From Flavobacteriaceae bacterium (GTDB lineage Bacteria; Bacteroidota; Bacteroidia; Flavobacteriales; Flavobacteriaceae): 64,000 nucleotides of DNA. The notes under the pieces were generated by a model, which saw only the letters and a list, made by a program, of their open reading frames with translations, did no database searches and had not been told where the DNA came from. Numbering within the stretch: the stretch's first letter is position 1; each line of letters opens with the position of its first letter. Shown one piece after another: positions 52,529 through 62,386 of this stretch. The stretch lies in NCBI GenBank assembly GCA_016649715.1, contig JAENXC010000019.1:1-64000 (forward strand). The letters run 5' to 3'. Position numbers and translations under genes: made by a program.

Positions 52529-53497
52529 TTAGTTCTGTAATTGTTGGATATCTACTACATCTTTTAAATCCTTACTAAGAGTTTTACTAAATAACTCTGA
52601 ACCCTTTTTGTTTAAATGAATCGCATTATAAAAATAGTCTTTATTAAAACATATTGAGTCCATAGAATAATCTAAAAAAGGGATATTATATTCTTTAGCG
52701 AAATTTTGATATATTTTTATAATAGTATCACGGTTTTTGATAAATTTTTGACCCTCTATATATTCTGGAGTATATATTAGCGAGACTGTTGTTCCATTTG
52801 TCTTACATTCTAAAAGAAATTTATCCAGAAGATTTAATGAACCCTGATCTATGTTTATATAATATTCCTTCAAATTAGATTTTGCTTTTTCAAAATCTGT
52901 AGACCATTGTTTTTCGACACCCTTATATCCTCGTTTTCGATATGCTTTACCTTTTGTTTGTGTATTTCTAGGTTCGAAAGCTTCTTTGAGCTGGGTTGAT
53001 TTTCCGGCATACCTTAATAGTGGGATGTAATAATCATAAGTTGAAAATCCTTCATAGGAGTTGGTGTAGTATTTAATGTTATCATTCCATAGCATATATG
53101 GAAGAAATTGTTCGTATAAATATAAATTTTTTCGTTTTTGAATACTGTTATAGTCAACAGCCAGTAGTATGTGTTTGGGATGAGGATTATACTCAATATA
53201 TTCAAGATGTCGTAGATATTGTAACCAGAAATTATGGCCATCAAGCCCAAAATTATAAGCTTTTAAGTTTAAGGAGTCTTTTAAAATTTTTGGACTAATA
53301 TCTACCCATGCGCGGGACGAACCATAAATGGCAATGTCAGTATCTATACTGCCATCGTAAATGTCGTTCCATACTTCCAGTTCACCATAGTATTCATGAG
53401 TCATTTTCAATTGTAAGGAGATGAATTTATCCAAGGGGTAAACCAAAAGTAATATTGGAAGGACGAACAAAAATATTTTTTTATAAAAAAGCTTCAT
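52529..53497 (-). CDS. SGNH-hydrolase-like partner of an MBOAT acetyltransferase
   Basis: 322 residues. N-terminal membrane anchor (IFLFVLPILLLVYPL). IAIYGSSRAWVDISP contains the Ser block, and AIHLNKKGSELF near the end the His block; the GDSL Asp/Gly/Asn blocks between are weak. Such proteins sit beside AlgI/DltB-type MBOAT genes and complete O-acetylation of exported polysaccharide in the periplasm. It follows the MBOAT gene by 2 bases. Confidence 0.7.
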   Translation of the reverse strand: MKLFYKKIFLFVLPILLLVYPLDKFISLQLKMTHEYYGELEVWNDIYDGSIDTDIAIYGSSRAWVDISPKILKDSLNLKAYNFGLDGHNFWLQYLRHLEYIEYNPHPKHILLAVDYNSIQKRKNLYLYEQFLPYMLWNDNIKYYTNSYEGFSTYDYYIPLLRYAGKSTQLKEAFEPRNTQTKGKAYRKRGYKGVEKQWSTDFEKAKSNLKEYYINIDQGSLNLLDKFLLECKTNGTTVSLIYTPEYIEGQKFIKNRDTIIKIYQNFAKEYNIPFLDYSMDSICFNKDYFYNAIHLNKKGSELFSKTLSKDLKDVVDIQQLQN

Positions 53498-53499
53498 GG

Positions 53500-54936
53500 T
53501 TAAAACTGAAAGTAGATAAAAGTTTGGTTGTTTCTGCTAAAAGTAAAAATCAAAATTATAAGTAAATAATAGAAGGCAAGTCTTATAGTACGTTTCCACT
53601 TTAAAGCAAAAGATTCTAGTGCATATTTATCACGTCTTCCCCACCATTCAATTATCAAAAAGAATACAATAAGTAAAAGTAGATTTGTTGGTCTTATCTC
53701 AGGAATGGAGAAAATATTTATATTACAAATACCTTTAATATATTGAAATGCGTGGGTAATGTTTTCGGCCCTAAAAAAGATCCAGGCTAAAGTTGTCAAC
53801 CCAAAGTTAGAATAATTTTTAGGAAATCTCTTACTGAAGGCCATTTTTTGTGAACAGCCACTATTTCTATATGTGAGCGATTGACATTGGTTAGTAATAA
53901 CGGTAAAAAATACAAGGCATTTAAAGCGCCCCAAACTATAAAGGTCCAATTAGCACCATGCCAAAAGCCGCTAACAATAAAAATAATAAATATATTTCTT
54001 ACAACTTTGGTTTTTGAGCCCCCAACTGCCACCTAAGGGAATGTATAAGTAATCTCTAAACCAAGTAGAAAGTGAGATGTGCCAACGTCGCCAGAATTCG
54101 GCAATGTCCCTTGAAAAATAAGGGAAGGCAAAGTTTTGCGTGAGATTGAAGCCAAAAAGGCGAGCTGTTCCAATAGCAATGTCTGAGTATCCTGAAAAAT
54201 CACCATAAATTTGAAAGGCAAACAATATTGCTCCTAAAACCAATGTACTAACTGAATAGTCTTGAGGTGATTCAAAGATTATATTTACAAAATGGGCACA
54301 GTTGTCGGCAATAACTACTTTTTTGAAAAACCCCCATAAAATTTGTCTTAAACCATCTATTGCTTTGTGATATTCAAATTGACGACGTTTATAAAATTGA
54401 GGTAATAGGGAGGTTGCACGTTCAATAGGACCGGCGACCAATTGCGGAAAGAAACTTACGAAAGCCGTAAATGCAGCCACGTCAGTAGTAGGTTTTAGTT
54501 TTTTGCGATATACATCAATACTATAGCTTAAAGTTTGGAAGGTATAAAAACTAATCCCTACGGGTAAAATAATACTTAGGGATCGAGCTGAAATTGGCAT
54601 GCCGAACAAAGAAAAAGCCTGTATAAAATTGTCTAGGAAAAAATTATAATACTTAAAAAAGCCGAGAAAGCCCAAATTGACCAGTATGCTTATCCAAAGC
54701 AAGATTTTCCGGTTCAGCACTTTAGTTTCCTGGGCCATTAATCGACCCACCCAATAATCTAACAAGGTGCTAAAAATAATTAATGCTAAAAATCGCCAGT
54801 CCCACCAACCATAAAAAAAGTAACTTGCTATAACCAAAAAAACGTTTTGTAGTTTAAGATTTTTATTGGTGACAAACCAATAAATTAAAAACACAATAGG
54901 TAAGAAAATAGCAAAATCTATAGAATTGAATAGCAT
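53500..54936 (-). pseudogene. MBOAT-family O-acyltransferase (AlgI-like), two frameshifts
   Basis: Three frames together make a full AlgI-like protein of about 478 residues. Frame 1 (54936 down) has MLFNSIDFAIFLPIVFLIYW, the membrane helices and WRRWHISLSTWFRDYLYIPL. After the five-G run (plus-strand C-run 54019-54023) one base too many shifts it; frame 2 has VRNIFIIFIVSGFWHGANWT with the catalytic His. Near 53803-53805 one missing T shifts it to frame 3 (FGLTTLAWIFFRAENITHAF, then to 53500). It moves acetyl groups across the membrane for polysaccharide O-acetylation if intact. Both shifts are in homopolymers. Confidence 0.85.
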
Positions 54937-55186
54937 ATAATTATCACATATTAAGCAGAAAGATATGCGAAGCTAAATAAAAAATGAAAAAGGATGCTCA
55001 AGATTTAATTATTTGCAAGAGATGATTATAAAAAACAAATTTTAATGAAATTTAATAATCCTCATTGTTTTAATTTTGGAAGACTTTATATTGCAGTAAA
55101 TTTTAGAATGGCAAATCTATTTTTTAGAATAGTTTGTGGTCTAGTGTTATTATAGTCTATATATATTATCTAATGAAAGACAGCCA

Positions 55187-56128
55187 ATGTCAATCAGTGT
55201 AATCACTCCTCATTATAACGACCCTAATGGGCTGGAACAAGTGTATAAATGTTTGTTAGCTCAGACTCAAGCTTCGTGGCAGTGGGTAATAGTTGACGAC
55301 TTATCTGACACAAGTATTCGTAAGAAAATTCAAGATTGGCACCAACTTATAGATGACGATCGGGTAAAACTAATATGCAATGCTCAAAAAAGTAATGCTT
55401 CGGTTTGCAGAAATTTAGGAGTAGATTCTGCTTTATATAACCATATTGTTTTTTTGGATGCTGACGATACTATTTCATCCAATTTTGTAGCCAATCGTTT
55501 GATTCAGTTTAAAGATTTTGCAGTCTTTAAAAATAATGCTGTTATAGATAAGCAAGGACGTATTGAAATATTAAAAGCGGTTGATGGAAGTTATCTGAAC
55601 TATTTTTTACAAGCAAAATTTATTTGGCCTATTACAGCTGTTTTATGGGATAAATCATTTTTTAATTCCATTGGCCAGTTTCATTCTCAACTACCAAGGC
55701 TGCAAGATGTGGAGTTGGCTATTCGTGCATTACAACAGAGTACAGACTATTTGGTTTTAGACAATACAGTAGATTTTTATTATAATGTGATCCCTATTCG
55801 TGAACGGCGAAACTTTCTGAAACCTGTTTGCGAGGCGGTTTATTTGTTTATTTCTGAACTACTGAATACTTCGAGTTTAAATAAGGAACAAATTTCTTTA
55901 TTATCTGGGTATTATTATTTGTGTGTGAAGTATTTGGAACGTTCTGGTAGTCTTGAGAATGTGAGTTTAGTACAAAGGAACCTTATGCTGTTTTATAAAA
56001 AAGGGTATATTGGATTATTGAATTGTATTTTTGGTCTTGCAGTTCTAAAACTGTTTGTTTGGAATATGCTTTCGCCAAGTTTGTTTTTACGAATTAATCG
56101 ACGAATTTTTAAACCTTCGGTTAATTAA
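55187..56128 (+). CDS. GT2-family glycosyltransferase
   Basis: 313 residues. ISVITPHYNDPNGLEQVYKCL, VIVDDLSDTSIRKKI and VFLDADDTISSNFV form the core with the DADD acidic motif; then WPITAVLWDKSFFNSIGQF. After the minus-strand MBOAT block, plus-strand transcription restarts here; the 250-base gap before it likely holds the promoter. 15 bases precede the next gene. Confidence 0.88.
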   Translation: MSISVITPHYNDPNGLEQVYKCLLAQTQASWQWVIVDDLSDTSIRKKIQDWHQLIDDDRVKLICNAQKSNASVCRNLGVDSALYNHIVFLDADDTISSNFVANRLIQFKDFAVFKNNAVIDKQGRIEILKAVDGSYLNYFLQAKFIWPITAVLWDKSFFNSIGQFHSQLPRLQDVELAIRALQQSTDYLVLDNTVDFYYNVIPIRERRNFLKPVCEAVYLFISELLNTSSLNKEQISLLSGYYYLCVKYLERSGSLENVSLVQRNLMLFYKKGYIGLLNCIFGLAVLKLFVWNMLSPSLFLRINRRIFKPSVN

Positions 56129-56143
56129 TAATTCAAATGTTTA

Positions 56144-57526
56144 ATGAAAACAATAAAAACTCCAATAATTCCAATTAAAAAGACCTTTGCAAATGTTAAA
56201 GGGAAACACGAATTACATTTGGAGGCCATCTGTGTTTTTTCGGCAATTGGTTTCTTTTTGGATACAGATACTTATTGGAGGGATAAAATTATAATTTCCC
56301 CGGGCTCTGAATCTATTTTAGATGATGATTCTTATGTGGTGAGTTCTAAAAAATGGTTTCAATGGAACTATTCTCCAAGAGAAATTAGTTTTGAGACTTC
56401 CCTTCAAGAATTTACAGAACTTTTTGAGTCTATTATAGAGAGTCAAACAACAGGTCAAAAAGTAGTTTTACCTTTATCAGGTGGGCTGGATAGTAGAACA
56501 CAAGCGGTGGCATTAAGAAATCATCCTCATGTAAATACGTATAGTTATTCTTTTGATGGGGGATATAATGAGAGTAAGATTGCAAAAAAAATTGCCGATA
56601 CTTGTCAATTTCCGTTTCAATCGTTTACTATTCAAAGGGGGTATTTATGGAATGTTATTGAAGAATTGGCTTCTATAAATGAGTGTTATTCCGAATTTAC
56701 ACATCCTCGTCAGATGGCATTCATTGATACATACAGCGAAATGGGCGATGTTTTTTCATTAGGACACATGGGCGATTTAATGTTTGATTCCTTTGGACTC
56801 CCCCAATTGTCTTTTGAGGAAGAAGTGCAAAAAGTTATTAAATTACTTATTAAAAAGGGTGGTTTTGAGTTGGCAACTGCATTATGGGCTGCTTGGGGTT
56901 TGGAAGGTTCCTTTGAAGATTATTTTAAGTCCCGAATAAGAGCGTTGTTAAATGAAATTAAAATTGAAAATACAAATGCTAAATTACGAGCATTTAAAAC
57001 GCAATTTTCTGTTTCAAGATGGTCTTCCAATAATTTATCTGTTTTTGAGAAGGTGTTGCCTGTTACATTGCCCTATTATGATACTAGGATGTGTGAATTT
57101 ATTTGTACCATTCCTGAGAAGTATTTGTCAAACAGGCAGTTGCAAATTGCCTATATTAAAAAAAATTCTCCTGATTTAGCAAAAATTACCTGGCATGGGC
57201 AAAAACCGTTTAATTTAAAAAATTTTCATTATAATAGAGCACCCTATAATATCCCCTATAGAGTAACAGATAAGATTATACGTGAATTTAATGGCTTTAT
57301 TGGGAAACCACATATCTCTAGGAATTGGGAATTGCAATTTGTTGGAGAGGGAAATGATAAACACTTAAAGAAATGGTTGTTTGACTCTAAATTAATGGAA
57401 CTTGTTCCCAAAGAAATTATTCAACGATTCTATGATAATTTTAAAGAAAAGGACGCGGTTACTTATTCCCACCCAGTAAGTATGTTATTAACATTAGCCT
57501 TGTTTCAAAGGAAGTTTAATTCATAG
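56144..57526 (+). CDS. Asparagine-synthase-like ATP-pyrophosphatase, no glutaminase domain
   Basis: 460 residues. The PP-loop is VVLPLSGGLDSRTQAVAL (about 107-124), then YSFDGGYNESKIAKKIAD and the family-typical SLGHMGDLMFDSFG. The N-terminal 90 residues do not carry the Cys-2 glutamine amidotransferase site, so ammonia or an amine must come from elsewhere. Proteins of this kind in sugar clusters are proposed to form amides on sugars. Its C-terminal end recurs in the chimeric remnant at 48873. Confidence 0.8.
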   Translation: MKTIKTPIIPIKKTFANVKGKHELHLEAICVFSAIGFFLDTDTYWRDKIIISPGSESILDDDSYVVSSKKWFQWNYSPREISFETSLQEFTELFESIIESQTTGQKVVLPLSGGLDSRTQAVALRNHPHVNTYSYSFDGGYNESKIAKKIADTCQFPFQSFTIQRGYLWNVIEELASINECYSEFTHPRQMAFIDTYSEMGDVFSLGHMGDLMFDSFGLPQLSFEEEVQKVIKLLIKKGGFELATALWAAWGLEGSFEDYFKSRIRALLNEIKIENTNAKLRAFKTQFSVSRWSSNNLSVFEKVLPVTLPYYDTRMCEFICTIPEKYLSNRQLQIAYIKKNSPDLAKITWHGQKPFNLKNFHYNRAPYNIPYRVTDKIIREFNGFIGKPHISRNWELQFVGEGNDKHLKKWLFDSKLMELVPKEIIQRFYDNFKEKDAVTYSHPVSMLLTLALFQRKFNS

Positions 57527-58045
57527 GTTTTAAGTTTCGTTCTCTAAGTTTACACCTGCAATTTAGGAACTTCCTGTTCAATATAAGGGTCACTTTTTAT
57601 GATTTCACTCTGTTGCTGATTCCCTATTAAGAAGTTTTTTCTAGCTTCTCTCTCAAAATATCCCATGACTTTACTATATTTAAAATCATTGTTGACCGAT
57701 AAAAATTGAAACGAATCCGTTAAACTCAAATCAATATGGGCTTCTACTATTTATCTGACTAAGGAACTTCTTTTTCATTTTATTTAAAACCAAAACCGAA
57801 ACTTCGTATTTTAACCTAATAGTAATTTTAAAAATTTAATTTTCAGTGATTTTCGATTTAAGTCTTTGTTCTTTGTTCTTTGTTCTTTCAGCGCAGCGGT
57901 CTTATCTCTTTTTCGGACAACAATGATTTAAAATATTAGATTCAATAAATACAATTTCCATAAACTTCGGAGTAATAAGTTTTTATAGATGGCATGAAAA
58001 TTATCTAGAATAGAACCCTTCTAAATTTAGAATAACCTTATATTT
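57527..58045. other. Gap with a minus-strand gene remnant
   Basis: About 520 bases. Holds the fragment at 57550-57750, a TTGTTCTTTGTTCTTTG satellite near 57863-57890, and the likely promoter of the GT4 gene at 58046. Confidence 0.5.
57550..57750 (-). pseudogene. Unidentified coding remnant
   Basis: A 66-codon minus-strand frame with strong protein character (HIDLSLTDSFQFLSVNNDF, KYSKVMGYFEREARKNF, LIGNQQQSEIIKSDPYIEQE) ending at TAA 57550. No start codon precedes it except an internal ATG. It lies opposite to all neighbours. It seems to be the C-terminal end of a lost gene; the family is not recognised. Confidence 0.45.
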
Positions 58046-59167
58046 ATGGGCAGAGATATGCTGCAAAAGAAAATAAAAATATTATATACTATTCCTAATT
58101 TTGATACTGCCGGAAGTGGAAAAGTAGTGTATGATTTGATAAAAAATTTGGATCGAACTAACTTTGAACCAGAGATTTGCTGTTTTCATACTAAAGGTTC
58201 CTTCATGGAAGAGATTGAAAAACTACAGGTGAAAGTCCATGTATTTCCATTTGCCATTAACTATAGACCCTTTTTCACCTTTCCATTTCGGTTGTTGAAA
58301 ATAATTGTGTTTTTCAAAAAACATCAGTTTGATATCATACATTCTTGGCATTGGAATTCTGATTTTTCAGAACCTTTAGCTTCCAAATTAGCTGGAATCC
58401 CTTGGATATATACTAAAAAAGCGATGGGGTGGGGGAATAAGGCATGGAAATGGAGAAGTGCTTTAAGTACAAAGATCATTACCATTAATGCTGATATGCT
58501 TTCATTCTTTGAAGATAGCATGCCAGATAAAATAGAGGCAATACCCTTGGGTGTCGATACACATTATTATGCTCCTCGATTAATAAGTAAGGATACACTT
58601 TTGGAAGGATTAACAATTGATAAAAATGATTTTGTAATTATTTCTGTTGTGAATCTAATTCCAAAAAAAGGCATCGAGATTTTAATAAAAGCTATTGTTG
58701 AACTGAACAACCCCAAAATTAAACTTTATATAGTTGGAAATAATACAGGCGAATATGCACAAGGATTAATGGAATTGGCAAAGGGAAACCTAAATATCAA
58801 TTTTTTAGGAAAGAAAATGGATGTTCGACCATATCATAACATAGCCGATTTATTTGTTATCCCGACCTTGGAATTAGCTGAAGGTTTACCCATCGCACCT
58901 TTAGAGGCTATGGCCTCAGGGAACATTGTAATTGGTTCAAATGTTAGTGGGGTTAAGGATATCCTAGAACCTTTTCCTATGTGTTTATTTGAAACTAATA
59001 ATGTAGAAAGCCTAAAGGCAGCTATTTTGAGAATATTGAATATGAGTATAGAAGAACGTGTTCAGTTAGCACAGAACATGAGAACTCATGTAGAGAATGA
59101 ATTTTCATTAGAACATTTTATTAAAATGAATTCCAATCTTTATAGGAAAATTTTGAACCGGGAATAG
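58046..59167 (+). CDS. GT4-family glycosyltransferase
   Basis: 373 residues; a second Met at codon 5 (MLQKKIKIL) may be the true start. IKILYTIPNFDTAGSGKVVYD is a typical GT4 start with the glycine loop; IISVVNLIPKKGIEILI, LYIVGNNTG and EGLPIAPLEAMASGNIVIGS complete the GT-B signature (E-x7-E). Confidence 0.9.
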   Translation: MGRDMLQKKIKILYTIPNFDTAGSGKVVYDLIKNLDRTNFEPEICCFHTKGSFMEEIEKLQVKVHVFPFAINYRPFFTFPFRLLKIIVFFKKHQFDIIHSWHWNSDFSEPLASKLAGIPWIYTKKAMGWGNKAWKWRSALSTKIITINADMLSFFEDSMPDKIEAIPLGVDTHYYAPRLISKDTLLEGLTIDKNDFVIISVVNLIPKKGIEILIKAIVELNNPKIKLYIVGNNTGEYAQGLMELAKGNLNINFLGKKMDVRPYHNIADLFVIPTLELAEGLPIAPLEAMASGNIVIGSNVSGVKDILEPFPMCLFETNNVESLKAAILRILNMSIEERVQLAQNMRTHVENEFSLEHFIKMNSNLYRKILNRE

Positions 59168-59260
59168 GTTTTATACCATTTGAAATACTGCTATTAGTAA
59201 TTTTCTTAGATAGTACCCATTTTTAACCAGAACAATACTGTTTTTTACAAAAAAGAAACC

Positions 59261-60442
59261 TTGAGCAAAAGGATTAAAATAGCAATTTATTCCGGTATAG
59301 TTCCCAGTACAACGTTTATTGAACGGTTGTCCAAAGGATTAGCAGCTAAAGGCAGCCATCTCTTTCTTTTTGGCTTAAAAAACGGAAGAGTTCCTCCTCT
59401 TCCAAATAGTACTTATATCACTTATTCTAATATGTTAAGTAAGTTGCTTGTACTAATTCGATATACTTTTTTGTTGTTTGTAATAAAGCCAAAAGAAAAG
59501 AGAAAGCTTGATAAGATTATCTCGAAGAGTAAAAAAAAACAATTAGTATTGAAGCTTAAGTATTATCCCGTGTTATATCATTGCCCCGATATTTTTCATC
59601 TTCAATGGGCGAAAAGTGTAGAAGATTGGATTTGGGTACAAGAATTTGGAATTAAATTGATTGTAAGTTTACGAGGTGCCCATATTAATTATTCTCCTTT
59701 GGTTGACTCCAAAATAGCAACAACATATGAAGCATTATTTCCAAAAGTAGATGGCTTTCATGCTGTTTCAAAGGCCATCTCTTTAGAAGCTATGAAATAT
59801 CATGCAGCGTTGCATAAAATTAAAGTAGTGTATAGCGGTTTAGAATTAGAAAGAATGCCTTTTCAATTAAAAATAGTAGATGTAAATACTCCTTTAAAGA
59901 TTATTTCAATAGGAAGAGCACATTGGAAAAAAGGATACACATATGCCTTAAATAGTGCCTATCTTTTAAAAGTAGCGGGAGTAGATTTTCAATATACCAT
60001 TGTTGGTGTTGGAAGTAATGAAGAACTTACCTTCCAGCGTTCGCAATTAGAATTAGAAAATGAAGTTTTATTTTTGGAAAAATTGTCTTTTGAAGAGGTT
60101 TTAGAATCCATACGAAAAGCAGACGTTTTATTGCTTCCTAGTGTAGAGGAGGGTATTGCTAATGTTGTGCTTGAAGCAATGGCATTGGGAACCCTTGTGA
60201 TTTCTACTAATTGTGGTGGCATGGATGAAGTAATAGTTGATAATGAGAATGGTTTTTTAGTACCAATAAGAAATTCTGAAGTTATGGCATCTGTATTAAA
60301 GAGGATATCAGAGCTCCCTTTACCTACGTATCAAAAGATTGTAATAAGGGCAAGAAATACAATTGAAGAGCAGCATAATCACAAAAAAATGGTAGTGGAA
60401 ATGCGCGATTTATATCAAAAAGTTTTAAATACCGAGCTATGA
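59261..60442 (+). CDS. GT4-family glycosyltransferase
   Basis: 393 residues from a TTG start. IKIAIYSGIVPSTTFIERL begins the protein; LIVSLRGAHINYSPL, ISIGRAHWKKGYTYALNSA, YTIVGVGSNEEL and EGIANVVLEAMALGTLVIST form the GT-B motifs. Overlaps the next gene by 4 bases. Its N-terminus is the closest match to the first half of the chimeric remnant at 48873. Confidence 0.9.
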   Translation: MSKRIKIAIYSGIVPSTTFIERLSKGLAAKGSHLFLFGLKNGRVPPLPNSTYITYSNMLSKLLVLIRYTFLLFVIKPKEKRKLDKIISKSKKKQLVLKLKYYPVLYHCPDIFHLQWAKSVEDWIWVQEFGIKLIVSLRGAHINYSPLVDSKIATTYEALFPKVDGFHAVSKAISLEAMKYHAALHKIKVVYSGLELERMPFQLKIVDVNTPLKIISIGRAHWKKGYTYALNSAYLLKVAGVDFQYTIVGVGSNEELTFQRSQLELENEVLFLEKLSFEEVLESIRKADVLLLPSVEEGIANVVLEAMALGTLVISTNCGGMDEVIVDNENGFLVPIRNSEVMASVLKRISELPLPTYQKIVIRARNTIEEQHNHKKMVVEMRDLYQKVLNTEL

Positions 60443-61608
60443 GAATAGGATTAGTTTTACCATCCATTCCAGCCTATTCTGAAACTTTTTTTACGAATAA
60501 AATTAAAGGTTTAGAAGCCCATGGGCATACTGTTGTTATTTTTGTAAATAACTCAAAAAAGGGGACATTTAATACTTCAAAATGTAAAGTAGCTCCTAAA
60601 CTTAGCGGAAGTTTATTTCAAGTAGGCTCTATAAGTATGTTTAAGTTAATTTACTCTTTCGTATTTCATTTCAAAAAAAGTAAACGGTTGTATTTATTGG
60701 ATAGGAAAGATGGGCTTGGGCTTTTTCAAAGGATTAAAAATATTATTGGTAACAGCCATATTATCACTGAGCCACTAGATTGGTTGCACTTTGGTTTTGG
60801 GACCATGGTATTTAACAGAGAGAATGTGGCTAAAGCTATTGGAGCAAAGATGGCAGTAAGTTTTCGAGGGTTTGATATAGGAGTTTATCCTTTAAAAAAC
60901 CCTGGATGTTATTTAAGACTCTGGGATAAAGTGGATAAAATTCATGTGATTTCCAATGATATAAGTGCTTTACTTTATAAACATGGATATAATGGAAAGG
61001 CTGAAATTATAAAAATAACTCCTGCAATTGATACTTTCTATTTTAACAATGAAGAACACCAATTACCTTCTGTTAAAAATAGTTTTATTACGGTTGCACG
61101 TTTACATTGGAAAAAAGGGCTAGAATATACCTTAGAAGCCTTCGCTCTTTTAAAAAAAGAGGGTATTAATTTTCATTATACTATCATTGGTGAAGGGGAA
61201 GAATATGAGCGATTGAAATTTGCGGCATATCAATTGGATCTTCTTGATTATGTAACTTTTACCGGGAAAATTGATCACGAAAAAATTAAAGATGAATTGA
61301 ATAATGCTAATATTTATATTCAGTACAGTATACAAGAAGGGTTTTGCAATGCCGTATTAGAGGCACAGGCAATGGGGAAACTTTGTATAGTCAGTAATGC
61401 GGAAGGCTTATCTGAAAATGTTCTTGATAACGAAACAGGATGGGTGGTACCAAAATGCAATCCTAAAGCCTTAGCGGAAAAAATACAAGAAGTATTAGCC
61501 TTAAGTGTTGAGCAGAAATCTAGCATTACACAAACTGCACAAAAGAGAGTAAGAGAAGAATTCAATTTAGAGAAGCAGCAACAGGAGTTTGTTGGATTTT
61601 ACAAATAA
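60439..61608 (+). CDS. GT4-family glycosyltransferase
   Basis: 389 residues. RIGLVLPSIPAYSETFFTNK, AVSFRGFDIGVYPL, ITVARLHWKKGLEYTLEAF, YTIIGEGEEYERL and EGFCNAVLEAQAMGKLCIVS give the GT-B fold. Paralogous to its neighbour at 59261 (shared HWKKG and EG-x-N-x-VLEA blocks). The repeat array begins 2 bases after its stop. Confidence 0.9.
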   Translation: MRIGLVLPSIPAYSETFFTNKIKGLEAHGHTVVIFVNNSKKGTFNTSKCKVAPKLSGSLFQVGSISMFKLIYSFVFHFKKSKRLYLLDRKDGLGLFQRIKNIIGNSHIITEPLDWLHFGFGTMVFNRENVAKAIGAKMAVSFRGFDIGVYPLKNPGCYLRLWDKVDKIHVISNDISALLYKHGYNGKAEIIKITPAIDTFYFNNEEHQLPSVKNSFITVARLHWKKGLEYTLEAFALLKKEGINFHYTIIGEGEEYERLKFAAYQLDLLDYVTFTGKIDHEKIKDELNNANIYIQYSIQEGFCNAVLEAQAMGKLCIVSNAEGLSENVLDNETGWVVPKCNPKALAEKIQEVLALSVEQKSSITQTAQKRVREEFNLEKQQQEFVGFYK

Positions 61609-61610
61609 GG

Positions 61611-62044
61611 GTCTCGATACATCCGACTTAGGCGGACACTCGTCCTGACTGGCATAGTACCTTTGTCAGTTCGAGTTTTTTTTAAACCGCAGCGCTAGCG
61701 TAGTTTAAAAAAAATGTATCGAGAACAGATTCAGTTCCGACTTCCCATTCCCGGCCTCGATACAATCCCGACCATGTCGGGATCACTCGACCTGACAGTA
61801 AGGCCAATGTCAGTTCGCGCCTGCCTGCCTTAGGCTGTCAGTTCGAGTGTTTTTCAACGCAGCGATAGCGAAGTTGAAAAACGTATCGAGAACGGTTTTG
61901 ATATCTAGCATTTCAATCTGGTCTCGATACAAATTTGAGCTCGGCTATCGCCTCTCTCAAATTCACTCGACCTGACATTTGCTTCCTTTTGTCAGTTCGA
62001 GTGTTTTTTGTGTAGCATAGCGAAACAAAAAAAGTATCGAGAAC
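61611..62044. repeat. Three cloverleaf-type repeats upstream of the GIY-YIG gene
   Basis: Copies at 61611-61726, 61755-61893 and 61921-62044. Each begins (G)TCTCGATAC and ends GTATCGAGAAC, which pair. Inside lie a hairpin with variable sequence, a long stem ACTCGACCTGACA/TGTCAGTTCGAGT, and a third hairpin whose arms differ but stay paired (for example TTTTTTTAAAC/GTTTAAAAAAA, TTTTCAAC/GTTGAAAA, TTTTTTGT/ACAAAAAA). The covariation supports a conserved four-way fold. Confidence 0.9.
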
Positions 62045-62088
62045 GGTTTTTAAAGCAAAATCTCCATTATTATCATTAATTTAATGCT

Positions 62089-62382
62089 GTGAAAACCTAT
62101 TACGTTTATATCCTTTCCTGTTCCGATGGCTCCTATTACACAGGAGTTACTTCCAATTTAACGGAACGATTGGAAGACCATCAACACAGAAAGCATTTGA
62201 ACAGTTATACTTCATCCCGACTTCCAGTGCAACTAGCTTATTATTGCACTTTTTCCGAAATAGCAATGGCTATTGCCACGGAAAAGCAAATTAAAAAATG
62301 GTCACGCGCAAAAAAAGAAGCATTGATTAGTGAGAAATATGATTTATTGCCAAATCTTGCTAAAAAGAAGTTTCGGAAATAA
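62089..62382 (+). CDS. GIY-YIG endonuclease family protein
   Basis: 97 residues, the usual size of single-domain UPF0213/YhbQ-like proteins. YYVYILSCSDGSYYTGVTSN carries the GIY-YIG analogue (VYI and YTG), LTERLEDHQHRK the Arg, and AIATEKQIKKWSRAKKEALI the catalytic Glu. It would cut DNA, probably at structured sites. It lies alone between three repeat copies upstream and four downstream, 5 bases before the next copy. Confidence 0.92.
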   Translation: MKTYYVYILSCSDGSYYTGVTSNLTERLEDHQHRKHLNSYTSSRLPVQLAYYCTFSEIAMAIATEKQIKKWSRAKKEALISEKYDLLPNLAKKKFRK

Positions 62383-62386
62383 AAGG

